From positions 119,884-182,526 of the forward strand of contig NW_014577687.1 of the NCBI RefSeq assembly GCF_000485595.1: a stretch of DNA of 62,643 nucleotides, read 5' to 3'. The position numbers and the translations under genes were made by a program. This DNA is from Priapulus caudatus. Lineage: Eukaryota > Priapulida > Priapulimorpha > Priapulimorphida > Priapulidae. The notes beneath the pieces are model-generated. The model was not told where the DNA came from and searched no databases. It saw nothing but the letters and a program-made list of their open reading frames with translations. Below, in pieces: positions 27,901-40,700 of the stretch. Numbering within the stretch: position 1 is the stretch's first letter; each line of letters opens with the position of its first letter.

Positions 27901-30900
27901 ATAAAGGAGCCGAGTTAGAGTCGCCTTAGAGGCCAGGAGGGGTGGATCCAAAAAGGTGAAATCAGTGAGATGCGGGCATCACCCATAGTGTTGCCGTTTC
28001 CAAGAAGGATGGAGCCGATTCGATTTGCCGGGGATCTTTAAGGTGTTCGCGTAAAACAGTACATCATAGACATTCCCTATCCATTACCTGATATGGTCAA
28101 GACATGTTCGCGACCATTGGGGCGAAGGTACAGTGTTTAGTAAAAATAGACCTGTGAATGCGTACAGCAGATGACTCTGACCGAAGAGCTCACAGCAATA
28201 TTTGACATTAACAACGCATAGGGGCTGTACGGCCTTACTGCCCGACTTACGTATTGCGTATCGCCGTCGCGCACCTAGCGATATTTCCAGCATATGATGC
28301 GACCAAGTTTTGAGTGGCAGATGAGTGAAGTCAATGTCGGATAGATGACATTCTGATTTGCACAAGACTCGGCCCGAGCGACATGCTCAGTGTGGTGATG
28401 AGGTACTAACGAGCGACTGGAACGACGATGGCAATCAGGGCTAAAGCATCGATAGTGTGACGTTGGCGGCTCCGAGCGGTAGAATCACGTTAGCCGCTGT
28501 ACCGCCGGTTTGATGCAGAAGGAGGCACCTCTGCAGCGAGAAGGTAGACGGCCATTGTTGAAGTGCGCCTGAGCCCAACCAACGGTTGCAAGAACTCCGT
28601 TCGTATTGGGCTACTGAATTTTTATGGGAATTTTATCCTGGAAACTATCAACGAGTGCTCACCATTGCATGCATCTTGATGCAGACAGCAGGGCCAAGTG
28701 CGGATTGGGACGGAAGGGTGCAAGAGGCGGTTTGAGGTTGAGTAAGTCCCAAGTTCTTAGAAAGCGGCAGTGCTGGTTTCCGTACGACGAGAAACGGACT
28801 GACTGATTTTTAGGTGTGATGCCTCCGCTCTAGCGGGTGGGCGGCTGTGATATCAGCATGTCATGGACCGATGGCCAGTGAGCGGCGATCGCCGTTCGAC
28901 ATCAGCGGGTCACTTACTGCGAGTGAGAAAAAACTATTTCTCAAATTGGACGAAAGCGAGGCGTTTAGGCATTGTGCTTTGGCGGTCGGAAAATCTTCCG
29001 TGAAATACTTGTATGGGAGGAGAATTCTCCACCTGTTTGACAGACCACATGGCACTGTGCGACAATTCTGGGACCAAAAACTGGGAATTCCACACTAGCT
29101 GCCGCGCGGATGCAAAGATGCTGGCAATTCATATTGCAATGCCTACAAAATATACGGTAGATTACCGTGCGGTCAGTTGGAGCCATGCCAACGCGGACGC
29201 CGCATTGAGTAGTTACTCAAGCGGCCGAGATCGGTGAGATGGGCAACGAGCAAGAAGTACATTTCGTTCTTCAAACCTCGAGACGAAATGCGCCACCCAC
29301 GCTAGAGAGCATACGAAAAACGCACGCAGCGAGACCGCAGTCTTAGCTCGAGTGTGCTGTTTACGATGCAAAGTGGGTGGCCGAAATCAGTCTTCCACGA
29401 GACGGGCGTGTGGAGGAGTCAGTAGGCGGATCCGAGCCTTTCTTCCGGAGGAGAAATGAGCTCAGTACATGCGAGTGCATGTTGTATTCTGCGTGGTCGG
29501 TATGAGGGTCAGTTATACCCCAAGCTGTTGAAACAATCAGATTAGCAAGATCTCGCATGATGGCCATCAGGTATGCGTTTCAATGAAAGCCTTGGCCAGA
29601 AGCTAGGGGTGGTGTGGCCCCAATATGGACAAGAGCTGAGCTGGAAAGCGTTGCGTACTAGCGATGTGAGTATGCCAAGTAGTGCGACCAGGAACAGCCC
29701 CCCACGGCCTTCCACTTGGCATCCGTGGCCATGCGCGATCGTGTGTGGCCAAGAGCGGTACACATGATTTTGCCAGAGAAGGGAGGGTTTCCTACGCTCT
29801 GTGTGTTAGGTTGACGCGAACTCAAAAGCTGGTATGAAGTTAGAGTGCAGATGCGGTCCACGACAAACACCGAACGTACATTGAGAAGTGTTGGCGCCAA
29901 GCTTGGTTCGCCACTGGTTTGCGGCTACGGGGGGCGGGGGAAACCGTTGAGATAACATAACAAAGAGAAAAAAAGTTACGTGTCCGACAACGGGCCACAA
30001 CTGTCATGTTTGCCGCAGAGTTCAAACAATTCCTCAGCCCAGAAATATGGCATCAGACACAAGCTCATGCCCATGCTACCCACCACCGCCAGAACGGCGG
30101 GCCAGAGCCGCGCCGTACAAAACGGTATAGAAGAAGGCACTGAGTAAAGAAGATGGAAAGGGTCCAGTAGAGAGGGCCGGAAAACGGGACAGACTCTATG
30201 GTTCTTGGAAGGCTTTATCAGGCGGTACAACGCAAGATCCACACCACACTCTGCGTGACAGTAAAACAAAATGCACCAGCGCCGAGCTATCATCTGAAGC
30301 TGTGAAAATGCGTGACAACATTCACAAGTCTATAATTTTATTATGCACACCTGATAATACGATATCCCATCAGCAGATACGCACATTAACACCCTGTCCA
30401 TTAAGTGATGCTACTATACGCCACCGGATGCGATCACAATATTCTACCCGTTTGCGATGATTAATGACACGCATGGGATTTTACCGGGTACCTGTAAAAG
30501 CCGGAGTGGTTGGTCTGCTGCCGCCGGCAGGCGCGGCGGCACCGCAGTGGCTGGAGAAGAAGACCCGGACCTGCCTGGAGAGGACGTCCCGGTGCACGTC
30601 GCAGCGTCGCGCGAGGATGCTGTGTACTAGGTACGGCAGCACCAGCTCGCAAAACTCAACCTGCCGACGATGCGCGAGCGCAAGCGATTAATGGCCCCGC
30701 GACCAATTAACGCTAACGAGCGTGTCGGATTAATCGTCGCGAAACCTGCAGTTGGGTCGCATACTGAGATTTGCGTGACTTGGTCGCTGATTTCCAATGT
30801 AGTTACACAAAGACTGCATTTATTGATGAACTTTGCACGGTGAGAAACGGAGAGAATGTAAACAATAGGCGTGTTGTTGCTTCCAAACTGCATAATTTGT

Positions 30901-31695
30901 CTTTGTACTTAGTATCAGTAAGGCGATTTTGATCAAACTTCTGTACAGAAGTATATAATAATCAATCAAACCATAAGGTAATCAACATTTCCACACGTTC
31001 AATCAATATAAAAAATCGTCAACAGAAAAGATATGACTCTAGACCATTCTGTATGTGTGTGGAAGAAAATTAATTAGGAATGAGTTTATATGTTTAATAA
31101 ACAAACCGAACCTTCGCCTTGCAGATAGGCTCCAACAGAAGCAACATTTCATCGGTGACTGCAGTGCTTTTGATGAGGTAGCAGACCAAGTTTGTGATCC
31201 AGTCTGCATGCGTGCTGTTGGTGGGTGCCCACACTTCCTGTATGTCCATGGTGGCTAGGAAGGTAGCCTCATGCGGCACTATTATCCGCGCGCTCGCAAC
31301 CTAGTGCAGTATTAAAACTGTTATGTAAAAAATATAAATAGTATAACTACACATGGGCACACACACACACGTGTGTGTGTATGTGTGTGTGCGTGTGTGT
31401 GTGTGTGTGATATCTCATACAAAATTTCTTAGCCACCACAAACAGTTTGTGGACGAAAAAATTTCTTAGCCACCACAAACAGTTTGTGGACGAAAAAATT
31501 TCTTTGCCACCACAAACAGTTTGTGGACGAAAAAATTTCTTAGCCACCACAAATAGTTTGGGAACCAAAAAATTAGTTAGCCACCACAAACAGTTTCCAA
31601 AAAAGAAGTGCAGGTGCGAGGCAGGGGGTAACACCTGTCCTCATACATACCCCTTATCTCTTCTCCACCTATCTATGTATCCATCTATCTATCTG

Positions 31696-31727
<32 letters not shown>

Positions 31728-34700
31728 ATCAATAAATAAATAAATTATCGCTCAGAAAGAAGCATGTCATGAAAGAAGCAGGGCAGTAATATAGGTGTAC
31801 TACTTAACACTTACCCTCGTTCTTTTCCTAAAAGGATGAAGGTTCTGGAAGAGATGGTCATTGGTGGCATCTTTATAAAGGGCAGCAAAGTCTTGCCCTG
31901 ACTTGGTAGCTAGGAGATGTTTAAGCACAGAGCTGGCAGCAGTCACCACTTCCACACTGCAAACACATTTAATATATGAGAGTATAGATGCTGCACGCAC
32001 ACACTCACTCGATCACTCTCTACCTCCTTGGCTATGTTACTCAATCAATCACTAACCAACACACACACACACACTCACATACCCTATCACTGACTTTCAA
32101 ATCAAAATTCAATCAAAATATATTGTAGAGCATATTTCAAATCGTAAATAACACCTGAACCGTTCATGTTAGATGGCAGCATCACAAACGGTACGTGCGC
32201 AGGCCAATCGATAAATAATAGTTTAAAAAAAAAACGCAGGCAGGCAGGTAAATCCCTTGACCCATTCTCATTATAAGACATGGTATCACACAATATACAA
32301 AAAAATAGGTAAACAAATATAACAATAATAAACAATAGCCAATGAGCGAGCAGGCCAGTAGGTAAATCACCTGACCTATTCACATCATAATGTACGGTGT
32401 CATGCAAGCCATCCCAGCGGAGAGGTAAACAAATAATAATAAATATTAAAAATAGTAGGTAAGCGAATAAGAACAAACAGTAGTAAAAGCGAGCGAGCGA
32501 GGGCTGGCAGACCAGGTCACCTTGAGTCGGTCAGGTAGGTGCTCAGCTGGTGGAAGATGGTGGCGTTGCGGTAGAACAGGTGGTCGCAGCTGTCGGTGGA
32601 GCCGGGCAGAAGCCGCGGCTCGTAGCGGCCGCCCTGCAGCGCCCCCCTCGCCTGCAGCACTGCAAACACAAGTACACGCCGCGTCGACACATAACTTCAC
32701 GAGGACGAGGTGGCGACGCCAGCATCGAGCCGAGCTTCAGACTCACACGATCTACGAAGTACGAACTACAATGTACGTTGACCACTAAGAATTCATAGCT
32801 TACGTAACATCAGCCGCAGCTTCGTGGACGAGCGCACAGCTTGAGGTAAACAAACTTGAGGTAACAAGGTGAAGCCCGAGGTTCGCGCGCTTGCTGTATG
32901 ACACGTGTGCGACGCGCGTTCCGACCCGTGTACGCACCGAGCGTGAAGAGATCGGCGACTCCGATGCTGCCGAGACACCGTGCGGCCGCCTGCCTCTCCT
33001 CTTCGCCTCCCGCGGCACGACACACCGCTATCAGCTCACAGATCAGCCGCACCAGGATGCTCTGCTGCCCTGCGATAGAAACCACGTACGCACGGATTAC
33101 TCACTCACACGACGCCGCGACATGCAGACGGTCAGGCAGACCAGCAGGTGATGTCAATGCTTAAATGAGTTCTAAATGAATAATTCGACTTCTTTTTTCT
33201 TGTTCTTTTTCTGAGTCTAAGTGGATAATTCTAAAGTTGACTTTATTCCTAATCTTAAATTGACTACGTCACGAATTTTCTATGGTAATATTTGTAAAAA
33301 AAAAATTTACATTAAAAGTAAGTACTAACGGGACTAAATGTATCGTTAAATTCTTACCGGATAAGATTGTTTCTCAACTAATTAAAAATCCAAAAAACCT
33401 GGACGATTTCATATTATTATCCTGACATTAATTGTATCAGTCACGAGTGTATGTTTACATCAAACAGTATAGTAAAATAGGAAGTATAATGCAGCAATTT
33501 AACCATAAAAAATGAACAAAATTACTTACATGTGAAAAAGTGGAAATATTTTTTTAGTTTTACTATTTACGGTGACGTAATCACTTTAAACTTCTGGTGA
33601 TGATGATAAAGACTTCTAGTGTAATCCAAATCAGCGACTGACAAATGCGATGACGCAGCATCGTTAGGACAATCCAGTGGTAATAAAGTAATACACTGAT
33701 GTAAAAATGTCTGCACACATGATACGAGAGGCACGAGTTGAAATCAGTAAACCTTTGCTTACCACATAGAGCAGTTGTGCCGTTGGTCCATTTGAATATA
33801 AATCGCATCTACGTTTTACACTAAGATTGAGCTCAGAGCCCAAAAAAAGGGTTTCAAATCTAACTGTTTTTTAAAACCCGAGCATTATACTGCACTGCAC
33901 GCTTCTGTATCTACCGGGTGTATGTGTGTATATTGCGTATCTATTGTGCGTGCGTGTATATTGCGCATCTATCGTGCACGCATGTATAGTTACCATTGCG
34001 TTTGCACTCGCGCACCAGCACTTCTAACTCCAGTCTGCGTGATGACAGTTGTTCACCGATGTGCTGCAGGCCCTCACCACGGCTGTGAGGAGCACTCGCC
34101 TCGCTGGCCTTCAGAAATATCTCAATCTCCTAAAACGGCATGCGAAACAAACAAACAAAAAATCACGCACACACACATCAACCCCTCGACGGCATTCAGA
34201 TCTCTCTCTAGCTCTCTCGCTCTCTCTCTCTCAGATCTCTCTCACTCTTGCTCACTCTCTCTATCTTTCTTATACTCTCTATCTCTCGCTCTCTTTCTCT
34301 TTCTCCCTCTCTCTCTCTCTCTACATTTATATATGTGTGTGCGTTTATGTGTATTCCTTCAGCATATGCATGTATCATATACACCATAGATTATCATTCG
34401 ATGATTAAGATTCGATGTATGCAGGCAGGCGAGGGAAGAAACTCATATTGGAGTTTCATGAGAGGCTACATAATCTTACAGCAGCGACCTGTCTGGCCGA
34501 CTGAACCCACGACCTACCTCCCGCAAACTTAACACGCCGTCCGCATACTTGTACTTCCTGTGCACAGCTCGTAGCCTGGCAAAGTCCGGCGTGTCAGGAA
34601 AGGGATGCAGGGACGCCATCACGTCGGCAAGTTTGCTGGCATTCTGAACGAAGAGCATTTCCAGCAGGGATCTTGCCTGTGCACAGAGAATGTGTGGACC

Positions 34701-37700
34701 TCAGCAAAAGCAACAAAACAAATACACAAACATGCACACGCCCACAAGAATGTCAGGTAACAGATATCCACTAATTACATAGTACACATTCGAATTTGAG
34801 TAAAACATACCTATATATACACAGATACCTACAATTACAACCCTCTGTGCCCTATCATCAGGATAGTCCATGTTTTTTTTTTAGATTCATTACACCGGCA
34901 CATTGTACCGGATCTCCCACATCCAGTTACAGGCTGGCACCCCATGGACTACCTACAATTTACCTGATTACCCCCACCTCCCAAAGTATACCAGTTCCAA
35001 TTCAAGTGTACAAAACAAGCAGAATTCGACACCGCGGCCTCCTCTCGGCATACCTTCTCCGACGCCGACCCCGAGGACAGCTTCACGACGGGCACGAGCG
35101 TGGCGGTTACCACGGCGACGTGCGTGACCACCTCGGGGCAGCACTTGAGCGCCTCGGCGAACACGTACTCGAGAATCTCGCAGTGGATCGCAAACATCTC
35201 CTGCTTCAGCGACGCCTCGACGCCGCGCCCGCCCCCGCTAGAACGTAACACGCGCGCCGATGAGAAGGATGAGCAAGATGTCACAAACTGTAAAATGTCA
35301 TATTTCATAATAATATAATGATAATAACATAAAATAATAACAACGCAACAATATCATAATGATACTGATGATGATGATAATAACAATAACAACGTTTATA
35401 TAGTGCCCACGACACATGATTCAACAAATGTCACCAACAAATGTCGATCGCTTAATTTTTACCAGTATAGTACTAATAGCACAAAAACACACTACAATTC
35501 TCGTAGCCAAAACGGACCCATGCACGTGAGAGCACGCTCTCGGGGGCAGAGAGCAGAGGGAGGGGAAAAGGGAGATGACACGTACAATGTCAACTAGAAA
35601 GGGCAGTTGTCGCCAACTACATGTATCCCCCGTGATCTAGTATGAATGAAATATCTCTGTAAGGACGTAGAAGGTAGGTAAAGTTAAATAATTCACAAAG
35701 ACAAAGGTTTGTTACACAACTCATCTGCCTGAGATGTGCAACTATGTTAAAATTGGTTGCCTTAGGAGTTTTGGTACGCGACAGACACACCTTCTCCCCA
35801 AGATGTGTAAGTATACGAAGTTTGCTCGCGCTAGGTCAATTAGGGGCCGAGTTATAGAGCGGAAGCGAAATATGATGAAGGTCAAGGTCAAGGTCAATGT
35901 CAAATAAAGGTTGCAGTGACCTGGTTTCGGTATGCGACACACCTTCTCCCCAAGATGTGTAAGTATACCAAGTTTGGTCGCGCTAGGTCAATTAGGGGGC
36001 GAGTTATAGAGCGGAAAGGAAATATGATCAAGGTCAAGGTTAATGTCAAATAAAGGTTGCAATGACCTTGGTTTTAGTACGCGACACACCTTCTCCCCAA
36101 GATGTGTAAGTATACCAAGTTTGGTCGCGCTAGGTCAATTAGAGGCAGAGTTATAGAGCGAAGAAAAATATGATCAAAGTCAAGGTCAAGGTCAAATAAA
36201 AACCGCAGTGACCTTGTTTTGGTACGCGACACCACCTTTTCCCCAAGATGTGGTAAGTAACCAAGTTTGGTGCCGCTAAGGTCAATTAGGGGTAGAGTTA
36301 TAGAGCGGAAGGAGAGTGTCTGCGGCGGCGCCGAGCGCGGCTGTACAGACATGAAACCATAGTATCCCCGCCGACTTCGTCGGCGGGGGATACAATAACT
36401 AATTTTGTGTTCAACTGCCAACGCATGGAGGGAGAAGAAGGGAGACGACACGTACAATGTCAATAACTAAATTTTTGTTCTACTGCCAATGCACGACGGA
36501 CGAAGTAGATGGCGCGTACCTCTCTTCTGATGCACGACGTGAGAGCACGCTCGCGGGGGCGGGGGCAGGTGGCGGGGGTGGGTGGAGGTGAGAAGGGAGA
36601 CGACGTGTACCTCTCCTCAGCCTGCAGGCGTAGGTCGCCGATGTGCCGGCATACAGTGTGCACGACGTCGCGCAGTGTGAAGGCCCACGCGCCGCCGAGG
36701 CCCGAGCTCAGGTACCGCACGAGCAGACGCACGAAGAGCCGGTACATGAGCAGCACGCGCCGCCGCTCCAGCAACGTGTACGCGCGCGCCATCGCCACCG
36801 ACAGCGCCAGCAGCACCTTCTGTATGTTGTCCTGTGAGTGATGCCGAAATATTAGAGTTATGATATGATCATGTAACAGATAAGAAGGGTAGGATATTAT
36901 AATTATGAGAGGTGAGATGTCACAGTCATGAAAGGAAGGATATGAGAGTTATGAGATGTGAGATGTCACAGTCATGAAAGGAAGGATATGAGAGTTATGA
37001 GATGTGAGATGTCACAGTCATGAAAGGAAGGATATAAGAGTTATGAGTGGTGAGATGTTACAGTCAAGGGAAAGATATTACAGTTACATGATTACTGTAA
37101 CGATGTATAACAGAACGTGATTCAGTTCAGCGGTATTACAGAGTGAGCGACACATACCTGGCCCATACAAACTGACAATTTCCACCACCAGGTGACACCA
37201 CCTGCTCATAGTAACCATGCTCTCGTGATTAAACACAGTTATATCGTTACACACAAACGCACGCACAAACGCACGCACGCACGCGCACACACGCACGCAC
37301 GCACGCGCACACACGCATGCACGCACGCGCACACACGCGCACACACACACACCTGCTGTGTAGTGAGCAGCATGACGAGGCATGACTGAGTCTTGCCAGC
37401 CTTGCAGTAGGTGGTGAGGTAGTCGAGCGTCGTCTTGATCGTGTAGGCGTTGAACGCGGGAGGGTTGAGCGCGTGAGGCATCGACGATGCGGGCGAGCCG
37501 GGGTCCAGCAGCATGAGTAGGCAGACGACAACCTCGTCCAGCCGATCGGTCAGCAGCTGGTTCATCACCTACGCACGCACGCACGCCGCATTAATCACTA
37601 TCCACTCCACTCCACTCTCTCCACTCCCCTCATCTCATCCGTACATAACCTCATAAAGATTAGTCTTCAAAGTTCAAGGGACTGTATAGAAGATGGAGAG

Positions 37701-40700
37701 AGACAAAGTTAATCGAATAGACAGATCAACACTGCGGGTCGCAGTAGAAAAGGCTTCAAATTTGTGCTGTCAAGTGTGAAACATGAACATACGCGTGAGG
37801 GCTCATCGCGTGAAACGTCTGGAAGGCGACGAAAAAGAGCGTTTAAATATATCATATATAAACATAAGATAAGAAGTGTGAAATGCGCACACACGCGTGA
37901 CGGCTCACAGCGTGAAACTTCCGGTAAGCAGCGACCATAGTGTTTAAACATATCATGTTTAAATATATCATATATATACATAAGATAAGTGTGAAGAGAA
38001 TGAAACATAAGTAAGTGTGAAACATGGGCTCACCGGTTTCGTCACAGCCTCCTCAAACTTATGGTAGGCGACGATGGCTCGCTTGACCTTTACCTCCGCA
38101 TCGGGGTCGCCGTCGTCGAGCCCGCCGGCGCCACCTGCCGCGAACAGTGGCAGCACGTGTACGAACACGGCCGGGAAGCACTCGACCAGCAGCGTCAGCG
38201 CCGGGTCGACGGCGCCGCCGCCGCAGACGTGCAGCGCTAGCGTGCGCACGGCGTCGAACGAGTCGTGAATGACGAGGTGCGGTACTAGCTGCTGATAGTT
38301 TTGCCTGCATGGAGAGATGCAATCATAAAAACACCATCGCGACATCAGTCTGTTTTCATAAAATCTAGCGATTTTTACTTCGTTGACATTGAGCGATCGC
38401 TCATATCACCACTGCAGGATGTAGCAGACGGACAATTTTATTGTTTGACATTGACCGATCGCTCATATCACCACTGCAGGATGTAGCAGACGACATGATC
38501 CTGACAGGAATCGCCCGCGCATGCTGGATTTTAAATCACATTCTTCTACCCCGCGAAAGGTCTACCGCCGAACGCCCCACCAACGTTTGCGATTCTTCGT
38601 TCTCGCGCGATCGTACACCGTGACCGGCCACTCGCCTGTAGAACTCCTCTAGGGTGCCGCACTCGAACAGAGCGTAGGGCAGGCTGTCCAGCTTCTCTCC
38701 CTCGTCGAGCCACGCGCTGATGAGAAAGCCGAGGTGCGTCTGCATGTAGCACTTCAGACTCGGATATCCCAGCGCCGCCGCCACGTCACGCAGCACCTGC
38801 CGCAATCACGAGCATTCCATCATGATCACGCGCGCACACATCACGCATGCACGCACACACACCGAAGCAGCATTCGGGAATAGACAGAGCGTCAGACGAC
38901 ACCAGGGAATTTACAGGCAGGACCGCAGATTCTCAGGTTTATCGAATTGCGTTCGCCGATAATCGGCGACATAAAATGTTATGTGCGATTCTACAATTAG
39001 TGACTTTATAGTTCTCTAAGGTTTAATGAAAAACTGTTACAAATGCGGCGATGATGAAACAAATGATAATACGAAAAAGTCAAGTCACTCTATATAAATA
39101 ATTCTTATGCACGATTCTTCTACACAAGAGAGTGTAATCGTTGCACGATTACTATAAAATTAGTCAAACGTTGCTTTTGCATTAATGTTATAAATGAGCT
39201 GGCTGAGCATAAGATGATCACGAGTGAAACAGGAGTAAATTGGGTGATGATTTTACTCATGAAAAATTTAAACCATGTAAACTATTACATACCTCGCGAA
39301 CATCGTCCAAGTTAACGCCGTAATCAGTGACGACTTGGCACAACGCCAGCACAGCCTTCTTCTCGCAGTATGGCGACGACGTGGCTACGTTTGCCAGCGA
39401 CGTGACTAACGCGTAAACCCTGGAAGCCAGCTGATCTCGCTTCTCCACTCCCTTATAGTCTCCCTGCAACGTCGATCGATCGTCGCACGATCAGGCACGT
39501 TTCACTCACCAGCTCACTAATGAGACTAGCAGCAGCACCGGCCGGCTTATAGTCGAGAATGCACTCGATGTTATCGTAAATCTTAGCTCAGTAGGGAAAT
39601 AGGTCAGCACATCAAGGACGTTCAGTATATTATTACAAATGCATGACGTCAAGAGCTAATAATACATTATTATTATTATAATAATTATTACATTATTATT
39701 AGCTCACAATATAATATATATATATATATTTTGATCAAGTGAATATGTGCTAAATAAAGACCAACATTACAAGGATAACTGGGAGAATATTCGAACAATT
39801 CCGTCTGGAGCTAGGACTCGGAGAGTCTGGCAAATCAAATGAGACAAATGTCGGACGAACAATACCCAGCCTAAAGATCAATGTCCGAATTACAGACCAG
39901 GGTTCTGCCCAGGATTTTTTAGTGCCGGGCGCATCCAATCGTCGCAAGATGCAAGCGCCGTAGGCGCGAAGCCAATCTAGGAGGGTCCGGGGGCATGCCC
40001 CCCCCCAAAAAAATTTTAGATTTTGGATAGTCTGAAACTCAATTTCCTGCATTCTGAGCAACAAAAAGCCCATATATCAAACTTTTTTTTCTTCTTTTTT
40101 TATACAAAAAATTAGTGCCGGGCGGAGATATATAGTGCCGGGCGGCAACACCGTGGGCAGAACCCTGCAGACCTAGGTGTTCAGCTAGTTCACCCAGTGT
40201 CTGCTTACTTCAGCAAACACCATGAAGCACACGAGTCTCACAGCAAAGGGAAAGAATCGTACAGATTCGAATTCGAATGTCGAACAACACAACGGCGGAA
40301 CATGGAACAGAACATTGAGCGAACAACCGATGACGGGTGTTCGCGTTAATTACCACGTCGTCCAGCGACTCTCTGAGGTGTTCACAGAGCTTTACAAACA
40401 GCTGCTCCTGTTCAGCAGCCGTCAGCCTGTAGTGTCCTGTGCGATCGTCCACGCCAAAGAACCTGCAACAACATCAACACACATACTATCACGCACGATA
40501 TACGCTATTAGCTGCAACATGCACGAATACATGCGTGCGTGTGTAAGGTTTGAAATAAACTTTTATTGGTTGTTGATTACCTGTTACACCATTAAACCAA
40601 CAAGGCAACTCGCTTCTTCTTCTCTCTCTCTCTCCTCTCCTCTCCTCTCCTCTCCTGTCTCTCTTCCTCTTTCTTATGTATATGGTGTTGATGTTATGTA

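Larger units (their letters stand above)
13924..30328 (+). mobile_element. Ty3/gypsy retrotransposon in ATM intron 30, split by foreign sequence
   Basis: Parts 13924-14348 (leader, primer-site-like motif, gag start) and 26564-30328 (zinc-knuckle gag, protease/RT, RNase H, integrase) belong to one element in the plus direction, antisense to ATM. TCTA precedes it at 13920-13923 and follows at 30329-30332. The uninterrupted junction attctcgctataattt in the noisy copy (about 26475-26492) is the empty site. The middle block 14349-26563 does not belong to it. Pol is broken in many places and no 3' LTR is seen. Confidence 0.8.

Noticed and set aside
32810-33085. Long exon reading through to [10 protein letters not shown]
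   Set aside because: Splitting at gtgcgtac and cctcaag gives a human-like sequence and correct phases, whereas read-through leaves a wrong phase and a stop.
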